A program made the position numbers and the translations under genes. Source: an uncultured Chlamydiaceae bacterium (GTDB lineage: Bacteria; Chlamydiota; Chlamydiia; Chlamydiales; Parachlamydiaceae). From it: a stretch of 6,745 bases of DNA. Every line of letters starts with the position of its first letter. Position 1 is the stretch's first letter. Below, one piece after another: positions 1 through 5,680 of this stretch. Under the pieces are notes generated by a model. That model was given only the letters and a program-made list of their open reading frames with translations. It was not told where the DNA came from and did no database searches. The stretch covers positions 1 through 6,745 of the forward strand of contig CAMFKA010000118.1 in assembly GCA_945957185.1 (NCBI GenBank), in the 5' to 3' direction.

Positions 1-206
1 AGTGAGCACAGCGAACGGAAACCTGGGTAAGATCAAAATAACGATTTGAGGCCTGAAAGGTCGACATAAATGCTTAAGTTGACGACATTGGTCCCTGCCG
101 TTGCGCATGAAGGAGATGGACGTTGGACGAATTGAACCCCCATTGGACAGAGTAAACAAATTCTAGCTACTAGTCCAAAGTGTCCAACTCGTCCAATGTT
201 CAATTT
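1..206. other. Non-coding flank downstream of the 133-aa gene
   Basis: No reading frame of useful length with a ribosome binding site is visible on either strand. Plus-strand frames 1 and 2 hit stops within about 50 bases. The short frame starting at the ATG at 107 has only about 19 codons. The right half (117-204) is occupied by the TTGGAC/GTCCAA repeat cluster listed separately. I recognise nothing in the left half (1-116); it could be the remnant of a degraded gene or the flank of a gene lying outside the window. Confidence 0.6.
117..204. repeat. Cluster of TTGGAC/GTCCAA words: inverted repeat plus 9-bp tandem repeat
   Basis: TTGGAC occurs at 123-128 and 143-148, with a related TGGAC at 117-121. 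The reverse form GTCCAA occurs at 173-178, 182-187 and 191-196, exactly 9 bp apart (GTCCAAAGT, GTCCAACTC, GTCCAATGT). ATTGAAC (131-137) is complementary to GTTCAAT (198-204), and ATTGGAC (142-148) to GTCCAAT (191-197). Together these give a 14-bp stem with a 4-base CCCC bulge and a 42-base loop. It begins about 2 bases beyond the stop codon of the minus-strand 133-aa gene. It has no T-run on the 3' side, so it is not a typical intrinsic terminator, although it could protect a 3' end or bind a protein. Function unknown. Confidence 0.6.
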
Positions 207-608
207 TTACAGCTTTTTCAGCTCGTCGATGATTCCGGGGATCTCTTTCTCTAATTTTGCGACAAACTCTTTCAGGCGATCGATCGAAACCGCTAACAGC
301 ACTTTAGCTTGGTCGTAAGTGATCTTTTCTTTGCTTGCCAGCACTTGCAGCATGTTGTGTGCTGTAGAAAGCAGCTGATCCGCTTTTGCAGGCTCGTGAA
401 CGAGTTTTTCAAATACCACTTTGGATTTTTCGTCGAGCTTGCTTACATCGACCTTGCTGAGTTTATCTAGAAACTCTTTCAGGTTCATGATCGCTTTCTC
501 TTTATCAATTTTAGACAAGAAATCTGTTCTTATCTGTGTGAAAAAGCCTGTAGAAAGGTCTTTAAATTTCTGTGCTCTCTCGTTCAAAGGCTGATGTTGG
601 GTTGCCAT
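207..608 (-). CDS. Small helical protein of unknown function (133 aa)
   Basis: I do not recognise a family. The protein is lysine- and glutamate-rich, has no cysteine or tryptophan, and has no signal peptide or membrane segment. It reads as a run of amphipathic helices (roughly residues 8-30, 36-50, 56-75, 78-92 and 96-133), so it is probably a soluble cytoplasmic helical bundle. The ATG at 608 is preferred over an in-frame GTG at 614. A GGGAGG Shine-Dalgarno (614-619) lies 5 bases before the ATG, whereas it would overlap the GTG. The gene follows the DUF4019 gene on the same strand with a 48-base gap that contains a good promoter, so it can be expressed independently of the ace genes. The inverted repeat at 117-204 lies just after its stop. 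Coding status is well supported by the start signals and composition; function is open. Confidence 0.8.
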   Translation of the reverse strand: MATQHQPLNERAQKFKDLSTGFFTQIRTDFLSKIDKEKAIMNLKEFLDKLSKVDVSKLDEKSKVVFEKLVHEPAKADQLLSTAHNMLQVLASKEKITYDQAKVLLAVSIDRLKEFVAKLEKEIPGIIDELKKL

Positions 609-613
609 AGGCA

Positions 614-619
614 CCTCCC
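614..619 (-). promoter_or_regulatory. Shine-Dalgarno GGGAGG deciding the start of the 133-aa protein
   Basis: On the minus strand GGGAGG is followed by TGCCT and then ATG (608-606), a spacing of 5 bases. The upstream GTG (614-612) shares a base with this element and cannot use it, so the protein starts at the ATG. Confidence 0.8.
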
Positions 620-631
620 GTGTTTAATTTG

Positions 632-660
632 ATTATTTCAATTGTAAAATTTAAAGTCAA
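632..660 (-). promoter_or_regulatory. Sigma-70/sigma-66 type promoter for the 133-aa gene
   Basis: On the minus strand TTGACT (660-655) is separated by exactly 17 bases from AATAAT (637-632). Each box matches the housekeeping consensus at 5 of 6 positions. Transcription would begin near 625, giving a leader of about 17 bases that contains the GGGAGG ribosome binding site. The -35 box overlaps the stop codon of the upstream DUF4019 gene (TGA at 659-657). This is a sequence-based prediction; it is the best-formed promoter in the window. Confidence 0.65.
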
Positions 661-1118
661 TTTGATTGGTATGTTAATACTTTCCAAACTCCATCTTCTT
701 TTACTAACGTCACTAATTCGTACACATTTTCTTTATTAGCAAATTTGGAACGGTAGAAAAATACCATGTAGTCGCCCTTAGGGAGGTTGGCAGGGTCTTT
801 CGCTGTGCGTTGATCACTGATCTCTCTTGACAGAAGTTTCCCAAGAGGTTTGCGTAATTTTTCCATCATCACAGTCCAGTCTTGCTGAGGAATTGTCGCT
901 TGGAAATAACTGCTAGCACTCGACCAGCTTTTCGTATAGTCTTGAGAATCAAGTAGTTCTACAAACGCTTTCGAGACTTCAGCGCTGTCTTGCAAATCTT
1001 TAAGTTCTTTTGGATCTGTGGTATTGTACTGAATTTCTTGTGTTGTTTCTGTTGCAGCAATAAGTGGGAGCGCGCTGAGGCTTCCAATTAAAAATGCCTT
1101 TAAAAATGTTGATCGCAT
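657..1118 (-). CDS. DUF4019 family secreted protein (153 aa)
   Basis: The N-terminus is a Sec signal peptide. It has Arg2 and Lys7, then a hydrophobic stretch at about residues 8-21, with likely cleavage near Ala22. There is no lipobox cysteine, so the product should be periplasmic or otherwise exported. The mature part matches my memory of DUF4019: a helical stretch with AFVELLDSQDY (51-61), the SW..AS motif (64-69), a tryptophan at 81, R-x-PLGK-x-x-SRE (89-99), a G-D-Y strand (115-117), F-x-NK (126-129), and the ending EDGVWKV (141-147). DUF4019 has no established biochemical role that I know of. An AAGGAG site lies about 10 bases before the ATG. The gene starts only 22 bases after the aceA stop with no visible terminator between them, so it is probably co-transcribed with aceBA. 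Family call is firm; the link to the glyoxylate shunt is positional only. Confidence 0.88.
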   Translation of the reverse strand: MRSTFLKAFLIGSLSALPLIAATETTQEIQYNTTDPKELKDLQDSAEVSKAFVELLDSQDYTKSWSSASSYFQATIPQQDWTVMMEKLRKPLGKLLSREISDQRTAKDPANLPKGDYMVFFYRSKFANKENVYELVTLVKEDGVWKVLTYQSN

Positions 1119-1140
1119 GATGAAATGGCTCCTTTTTTAC

Positions 1141-2412
1141 TTATCCATGAAATTGTTGTTCTTCTGTTGACCCTTTTAACGCATGTGTTGATGCTTTTCC
1201 TTGGGTAAGGACTGTCATCAGCTCATCAAAGTACCCTGTACCAACAAAGCGTTGATGCTTGATTGCTTTAAATCCGTAATTTTTCTCCAACGCAAACTCT
1301 TTATCTTGAAAGTCGGCATACGCTGCCATTCCGGTGTCTTTGTAGTGGCGTGCCAGATCGAACATGCTGGCGTTGAGTGTGTGAAACCCTGCGAGAGTGA
1401 TAAATTGGAATTTGTAACCCATCTCGGCAAGTTTCTCTTGAAATACGATTAACGTCTCATTGTCAAGGTGCTTTTTCCAGTTGAAAGAAGGTGAGCAATT
1501 ATAGGCCAGCATCTTTCCGGGGTAGTGACGATGCATCTCTTCCGCAAATTCTTTGGCTTCTCCAAGGTCGGGCGTCGAGGTTTCGCACCACACCAGATCG
1601 CTGTATGGGGCATATGCGAGGCCGCGAGCGACAGCAAGCGGGATGCCGCCCTTAATATAAAAGAACCCTTCTGAAGAGCGTTCGCCTGTTAAAAACTGTT
1701 GATCGATTTCATCGGCATCGGAGCGCACTAAATTCGCGGAATGGGCATCTGTTCTGGCGATAATCACGGTAGGGACACCCATGGTATCCGCAGCAAAGCG
1801 TGCGGTGATAAGCTTTTCGATAAAGTCTCCGCTGGGGACTAATACTTTACCGCCCATGTGTCCGCATTTTTTGAGAGAAGAGAGTTGATCTTCGAGGTGA
1901 ATCCCTGCAGCTCCGGCTTCGATCATCGCTTTGACGAGTTCAAACGCGTTGAGTGGACCTCCAAACCCAGCCTCAGCATCTGCGACGATAGGGACATGCC
2001 AATCGATATCTCCGGATTTGTCCATATGTTGAATTTGATCTGCGCGGACAAAAGCTTTATTGATCCGTTTGATCAGTTGTGGAACGCTTGTCACGGGGTA
2101 TAAGCTTTGATCGGGATAGGTTTCCAGAGCGTCGTTAGCATCGGCAGCGACTTGCCATCCGCTGACGTAAATCGCCTTTAATCCCGCCTGCACCTGTTGC
2201 ACTGCTTGGCATCCGGTCATGGCGCCCATTGCGCGGATGAAGTGATCTTGAGAAAGCAGTTTCCATAGGTTCTGGGCGCCGATACGTGCAAAGGAGTGGT
2301 CAATTTGCATTGTACCGGCAAGTAATTCGACTTCTGCAGCGGTATAAGGACGCTTAACTCCTTTCCAGCGGGGATCTGTTTTCCAAGATTTTTCTAATGA
2401 TTTTGCGTCCAT
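1141..2412 (-). CDS. aceA: Isocitrate lyase
   Basis: This enzyme cleaves isocitrate to glyoxylate and succinate, the first step of the glyoxylate shunt, in the cytoplasm. The 423-residue product aligns end to end with Escherichia coli AceA (434 aa). Visible landmarks are the SGWQVAADAN segment (84-93), the metal-site region VADAEAGFGG (143-152), the catalytic signature KKCGHMGGKVLVP (181-193, catalytic Cys183), the TGERSSEGFF loop (242-251), WCETSTPDL (275-283), the NCSPSFNW active-site segment (305-312) and the C-terminal GSTEEQQF. No key residue is missing. The start is taken as the ATG at 2412. A GTG at 2424 is in frame and overlaps the aceB stop, but GAGG sits 6 bases before the ATG, and no good site precedes the GTG. 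The gap from aceB is 8 bases, so the two are surely co-transcribed and perhaps translationally coupled. Confidence 0.97.
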   Translation of the reverse strand: MDAKSLEKSWKTDPRWKGVKRPYTAAEVELLAGTMQIDHSFARIGAQNLWKLLSQDHFIRAMGAMTGCQAVQQVQAGLKAIYVSGWQVAADANDALETYPDQSLYPVTSVPQLIKRINKAFVRADQIQHMDKSGDIDWHVPIVADAEAGFGGPLNAFELVKAMIEAGAAGIHLEDQLSSLKKCGHMGGKVLVPSGDFIEKLITARFAADTMGVPTVIIARTDAHSANLVRSDADEIDQQFLTGERSSEGFFYIKGGIPLAVARGLAYAPYSDLVWCETSTPDLGEAKEFAEEMHRHYPGKMLAYNCSPSFNWKKHLDNETLIVFQEKLAEMGYKFQFITLAGFHTLNASMFDLARHYKDTGMAAYADFQDKEFALEKNYGFKAIKHQRFVGTGYFDELMTVLTQGKASTHALKGSTEEQQFHG

Positions 2413-2415
2413 AAA

Positions 2416-2422
2416 CCACCTC
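2416..2422 (-). promoter_or_regulatory. Shine-Dalgarno deciding the aceA start
   Basis: The minus strand reads GAGGTGG, then TTT, then ATG (2412). GAGG lies 6 bases before the ATG and overlaps the TGA stop of aceB (2423-2421). Ribosomes ending aceB would therefore be placed directly on the aceA start. Confidence 0.65.
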
Positions 2423-4016
2423 ACTCTTCTAAATAGTTATAGGCATCCAAAGTTAAAAAGTCGACAAAGTCTTCAGAAAAGATTAACTTTTCAAGAATCT
2501 CTTTCGCTTCGGAGTACCTGTGATGATCACTTCTTCCTTCGGAGAGGAATTTAATTTGATTGTCGATGATGGTGGAGTAGAGTTCTTTTGTGATGTGAGC
2601 GCCATTATCTAATGTGACTCCGGGGTGATGCAGCCATTGCCACAATTGTGCTCTGCTGATTTCAGCGGTGGCGGCATCTTCCATCAAGTTGTTTATTGCT
2701 GCAGCACCAACGCCTCTCAACCACGATTCGATGTACGCGAGAGCGATCGAGATGTTGCTGATGACTCCGTTAAGGGTGATTTTCGATTGTGGAATTGTAA
2801 AGTTGATCAAAGCAGAAGCTTTGGGGGTGAAATCGTCTCTAAGAACGTTTAACTGATTGTCTTTACCATTCATCCCCGAGGACATGATTTCTTTGGCTAG
2901 GGAGACAAGGTCCGGATGGGCGACCCAAGTGCCATCAAAACCGTCGGTGACTTCTCGCTCTTTATCTGCGCGTACTTGACTGATGGCTTTTTCGTTGACG
3001 GCGGCGTCGCGGCGGCTGGGGATAAAGGCAGACATTCCTCCAATAGCTTGTACAGAGCGTCTGTGACAAGTTTTGACTAAATCCAGGCAGTAGGCGCGCA
3101 TAAAAGGATTCGTCATCGTCAGCTGGCTGCGGTCGGGAAAGATAAAATTGCGATCGAAGGCAAATTTTTTGATGATGCTGAACAGGTAGTCCCAACGTCC
3201 TGCGTTAAGACCTGCGGAGTGATCGCGCAGCTCGTAGAGGATCTCTTCCATTTGAAAGGCAGCGCCGATAGTTTCGACAAGGACGGTAGCTCTGATAGTG
3301 CCTATAGGGATATTCAAAGTCTTTTGAGCAAAATTGAAAACATCATTCCACAACCTTGCTTCCAAGTGACTTTCCATTTTTGGGAGATAAAAGTAGGGGC
3401 CGCTTCCTTTTCGGATCAGACGAGCGGCGTTGTGAAAGAAAAATAGGCCAAAGTCGAAGAGAGAAGCAGAGATAGGTTCCCCCTTAATAATCACATGTTT
3501 TTCGTGTAGATGCCATCCGCGAGGCCTGACCATCAAAGTGGCTCGCTCTTGGTCGATTTTGTAGTGTTTCCCTTCGGGGCTAGTGTATTCGAGGGTGCCT
3601 TCGATGGCATCGATCAAGTTGAGTTGCCCTTGAATCAGGTTATCCCAAGTGGGGGAGTTGGCGTCTTCAAAGTCGGCCATGTAGACGTTTGCTTTCGAGT
3701 TGAAAGCGTTGATCATCATTTTTGCGTCTGTAGGGCCCGTGATTTCCACCCAGCGCCGTTTTAAGTCTTTAGGGATAGAAGCACCCTTCCATGACTGGTC
3801 GTTGCGAATGGAGGCGGTGTCTTTTAAGTAATCGAAATGGACGCCTTTTGATAGCTCTTTTGTGCGCGTTTTACGAAGATTTAGTAGCTCTTCTCGTCGA
3901 GAGTTAAAAGTGGTGTGCAGATCGTGGATAAAGAGCAGCGCTTCAGGGGTCAATAATGCATCGTAATTGGGTTTCAGTTTCCCTGAAATTGTCACTATAT
4001 CTTTAAGAATAGACAT
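2421..4016 (-). CDS. aceB: Malate synthase A
   Basis: This enzyme condenses glyoxylate with acetyl-CoA to give malate, the second step of the glyoxylate shunt. The 531-residue product is the length of the A isoform (E. coli AceB 533 aa), not the longer G isoform. Landmarks include TASIR (67-71), EITGPTDAKM (91-100), MADFEDANSPTW (113-124), RPRGWHL with Arg166, the family signature RDHSAGLNAGRWDYLF (264-279), GGMSAFIPS (326-334), HDGTW-like DGTWVAHP (361-368) and LMEDAATAEISR (444-455) with the catalytic Asp447. The C-terminal DFLTLDAYNYL also matches. The ATG at 4016 is chosen because a G-run (GGGGGG, 4027-4022) ends 5 bases before it; the GTG at 4040 has no ribosome site. It is first in the minus-strand unit aceB-aceA-DUF4019. 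No aceK follows, so any control differs from the enterobacterial phosphorylation of isocitrate dehydrogenase, or aceK lies elsewhere. Confidence 0.97.
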   Translation of the reverse strand: MSILKDIVTISGKLKPNYDALLTPEALLFIHDLHTTFNSRREELLNLRKTRTKELSKGVHFDYLKDTASIRNDQSWKGASIPKDLKRRWVEITGPTDAKMMINAFNSKANVYMADFEDANSPTWDNLIQGQLNLIDAIEGTLEYTSPEGKHYKIDQERATLMVRPRGWHLHEKHVIIKGEPISASLFDFGLFFFHNAARLIRKGSGPYFYLPKMESHLEARLWNDVFNFAQKTLNIPIGTIRATVLVETIGAAFQMEEILYELRDHSAGLNAGRWDYLFSIIKKFAFDRNFIFPDRSQLTMTNPFMRAYCLDLVKTCHRRSVQAIGGMSAFIPSRRDAAVNEKAISQVRADKEREVTDGFDGTWVAHPDLVSLAKEIMSSGMNGKDNQLNVLRDDFTPKASALINFTIPQSKITLNGVISNISIALAYIESWLRGVGAAAINNLMEDAATAEISRAQLWQWLHHPGVTLDNGAHITKELYSTIIDNQIKFLSEGRSDHHRYSEAKEILEKLIFSEDFVDFLTLDAYNYLEE

Positions 4017-4035
4017 TTTATCCCCCCGATGATTC

Positions 4036-4048
4036 ACCAAAATTTGGT
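4036..4048. promoter_or_regulatory. Dyad ACCAAA-A-TTTGGT in the aceB leader
   Basis: ACCAAAATTTGGT is a dyad with 6-bp arms around one central base, 20 bases before the aceB ATG. A further TTTTGGTG (4082-4089) is the reverse complement of CACCAAAA (4035-4042), so the same half-site appears three times around the AT-rich segment 4049-4081. That segment contains TATTAT and TTATAG words on the minus strand that could serve as a -10 box. This could be an operator for the ace genes; no regulator is encoded in the window. Low certainty. Confidence 0.3.
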
Positions 4049-4124
4049 AGTAACCCTTTTCTATAACATAATAAATTCGTTTTTTGGTGTGTAGCTAAAT
4101 TGCACTTAAAATGAAGTAACTGGT

Positions 4125-4177
4125 AGTTTAAACGTAGGGCAGACAGGGGGGGAAATAACAATACCCCCTGCTAAACT
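4125..4177. repeat. Two-part inverted repeat AGTTTA...CAGGGGG / CCCCCTGcTAAACT
   Basis: CAGGGGG (4144-4150) pairs with CCCCCTG (4164-4170) across a 13-base AT-rich loop. AGTTTA (4125-4130) pairs with TAAACT (4172-4177). The left arms are separated by 13 bases and the right arms by one, so the outer stem would need a large asymmetric bulge. The inner 7-bp GC hairpin is convincing on its own. It lies between divergent genes and has no T-run, so it does not look like an intrinsic terminator for either. Confidence 0.5.
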
Positions 4178-4179
4178 AA

Positions 4180-4265
4180 AATCCCGTGCCTGTGCCCGTG
4201 CCTCTGCCTGTGCCCGCCCTTTCCCGATACGTGGGTGATTCGGGCAATGGCACAGACACGGGATT
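4180..4265. repeat. Intergenic inverted-repeat element with GTGCCY hexamers
   Basis: The ends AATCCCGTGCCTGTGCC (4180-4196) and GGCACAGACACGGGATT (4249-4265) are inverted copies of each other, 16 of 17 positions matching, around a 52-base centre. The left side continues as five hexamers at 4186-4215 (GTGCCT, GTGCCC, GTGCCT, CTGCCT, GTGCCC). Inside, TGCCCG (4211-4216) can pair with CGGGCA (4241-4246), and CCCGA (4223-4227) with TCGGG (4240-4244), giving competing folds. No target-site duplication flanks it and no transposase is near. Its 86-base size, GC-rich character in an AT-rich gap and symmetric ends resemble a dispersed palindromic intergenic repeat, but copy number cannot be seen from one window. 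Confidence 0.65.
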
Positions 4266-4276
4266 GCGGAGAAGAT

Positions 4277-4309
4277 TTGACATAAAAGATATTACTAGAA
4301 AATTTTAAT
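4277..4309 (+). promoter_or_regulatory. Possible promoter for sdaA with a very short leader
   Basis: A perfect -35 hexamer TTGACA (4277-4282) lies 39 bases before the sdaA ATG (4322). The -10 side is unclear. At the ideal 17-base spacing the sequence is AAATTT (4300-4305); the better match TTTAAT (4304-4309) would need a 21-base spacer. Either choice starts the transcript only some 5-12 bases before the ATG, which fits the absence of a Shine-Dalgarno there. Confidence 0.4.
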
Positions 4310-4321
4310 GTGTAATCAACG

Positions 4322-5680
4322 ATGGCTATAAGTGTTTTTGAATTGTTTTCGATAGGGATCGGTCCTTCAAGCTCTCACACGCTTGGACCTATGCGCGCTG
4401 CTAATGAATTTCTTCACGAATTACAGGCGCTTAAACTCAATAATTCTGTCCATCAAATCGTTGTCGATTTGTATGGTTCCCTAGCTCTTACAGGGAAAGG
4501 GCATTGTACCGACATCGCAGTCATGCTTGGTTTGGAGGGTGACCGCGCGGACCTCGTCGATCCCGACACCATTCCTCAAAGAATTGCCGCAATGAACGCA
4601 TCGAAACAGCTGATGTTAAATAAACAGAAAGCCGTTGCTTTCGAAATCCATTTTCACAAGGAACAGCAGCTCGACTACCACCCCAATGGGATGAAATTTA
4701 CGGCTTTTAAGGAAAATGGAGATCTCTTAACATCTCACATTTACTACTCTATCGGCGGAGGCTTCATTCTGGATGACCGCGACATCAACGCAAGTCAACC
4801 GCACGAGGCAAAAGCATCGCCGCCTTACTCCTTTGAGTCCGCACAAGAGCTGCTGACTTTGTGCTCGAAAAACCACCTCACCATCGCGCAATTGGTGATG
4901 GAAAACGAAAAAACGTGGAGATCGGAAGAGGAAATCCGTAGAGGCATCCTCAACATCTGGAATGTAATGCAGAAATGTATCGACAGAGGGTGTCACGAAG
5001 AGGGAACTCTTCCCGGAGGCCTTAACGTCCGTCGCCGCGCAGCTCCTTTGGCACAGAAGCTGCAAAATAGTGATCAAAATTCTCCTGCATTATTCATTGA
5101 ATGGGTCAGTTTGTGGGCTTTGGCGGTCAACGAAGAGAACGCTGCCGGTAGCCGTGTCGTTACGGCACCGACAAATGGATCTGCGGGAGTTATCCCGGCA
5201 GTCCTCAAATACTACCAAAAGATGACTCAAAACCCCACAGACGACGGTCTCGTCACATTTTTCCTGACCTCAGCAGCGATAGGGACGCTTTTCAAAAAGA
5301 ATGCCTCCATCTCCGCCGCTGAAATGGGATGCATGGGGGAAGTGGGCGTCGCTTGTTCAATGGCAGCAGCAGGGCTTGTCGCTGCGCTTGGGGGATCGCC
5401 GTTGCAAGTGGAAAATGCCGCCGAAATAGGAATGGAGCACAATCTAGGGCTTACTTGCGATCCGATCATGGGTCTTGTTCAAATTCCGTGCATTGAAAGA
5501 AATACCATGGGTGCTGTAAAAGCAATTAATGCCGCTTACTTGGCGTTAAGGGAGGATGGGGCTCATCGAGTTTCTCTTGACCAAGTGATTGCGACTATGA
5601 GACAAACAGGAATTGATATGATGTCGATATACAAAGAGACATCGCTCGGAGGCTTGGCCGCAAACGTACCGGAGTGCTAA
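4322..5680 (+). CDS. sdaA: L-serine ammonia-lyase (single-chain, iron-sulfur)
   Basis: This enzyme deaminates L-serine to pyruvate and ammonia using an oxygen-sensitive [4Fe-4S] cluster rather than pyridoxal phosphate. The 452-residue product aligns throughout with E. coli SdaA (454 aa). It has the N-terminal beta domain (about 3-155) with GIGPSSSHT (12-20), YGSLALTGKGH (51-61) and YYSIGGGF (141-148). The catalytic alpha domain (about 185-450) carries NEENAAGSRVVTAPTNGSAG (270-289), NASISAAEMGC (327-337) and AEIGMEHNLGLTCDP (367-381). Cluster ligands by family comparison are Cys337, Cys379 and Cys390. The protein ends in Cys452, whose spacing to the others equals that of the C-terminal cysteine that caps the cluster in the Legionella enzyme, as I recall it. 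The start matches the family N-terminus but has no clear Shine-Dalgarno. It heads a plus-strand unit with the hydrolase and pfp. Confidence 0.96.
   Translation: MAISVFELFSIGIGPSSSHTLGPMRAANEFLHELQALKLNNSVHQIVVDLYGSLALTGKGHCTDIAVMLGLEGDRADLVDPDTIPQRIAAMNASKQLMLNKQKAVAFEIHFHKEQQLDYHPNGMKFTAFKENGDLLTSHIYYSIGGGFILDDRDINASQPHEAKASPPYSFESAQELLTLCSKNHLTIAQLVMENEKTWRSEEEIRRGILNIWNVMQKCIDRGCHEEGTLPGGLNVRRRAAPLAQKLQNSDQNSPALFIEWVSLWALAVNEENAAGSRVVTAPTNGSAGVIPAVLKYYQKMTQNPTDDGLVTFFLTSAAIGTLFKKNASISAAEMGCMGEVGVACSMAAAGLVAALGGSPLQVENAAEIGMEHNLGLTCDPIMGLVQIPCIERNTMGAVKAINAAYLALREDGAHRVSLDQVIATMRQTGIDMMSIYKETSLGGLAANVPEC

Noticed and set aside
117..204. An intrinsic terminator for the 133-aa gene
   Set aside because: The stem is AT-rich with a 42-base loop and a bulge, and no T-run follows it on the minus strand.
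626..667. Direct repeat AATTTGATT at 626-634 and 659-667
   Set aside because: A short AT-rich word in AT-rich DNA, easily due to chance; the region is better explained as promoter.
1201..1452. Plus-strand reading frame inside aceA, and similar frames at 1858-2103, 3219-3446 and 3510-3764
   Set aside because: They are antisense or out-of-frame shadows of aceA and aceB, with no ribosome site and no recognisable protein.
4180..4265. An insertion sequence or complete mobile element
   Set aside because: No transposase and no target-site duplication; only a short palindromic repeat is supported.
4248..4270. A sigma-54 promoter (TGGCAC followed by TTGC) upstream of sdaA
   Set aside because: The GG and GC elements are separated by 15 bases instead of the required 10, and both lie inside the palindromic element.
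4041..4321. A riboswitch, small RNA or tRNA in the divergent intergenic region
   Set aside because: The dyads do not fit any riboswitch core I know, the sdaA promoter lies downstream of them, and no cloverleaf or small-RNA terminator with T-run is present.
4727..5077. Minus-strand frame of 116 codons within sdaA, and the 80-codon one at 5227-5469
   Set aside because: They lie entirely within the well-supported sdaA gene on the other strand, and the composition is that of a shadow frame.
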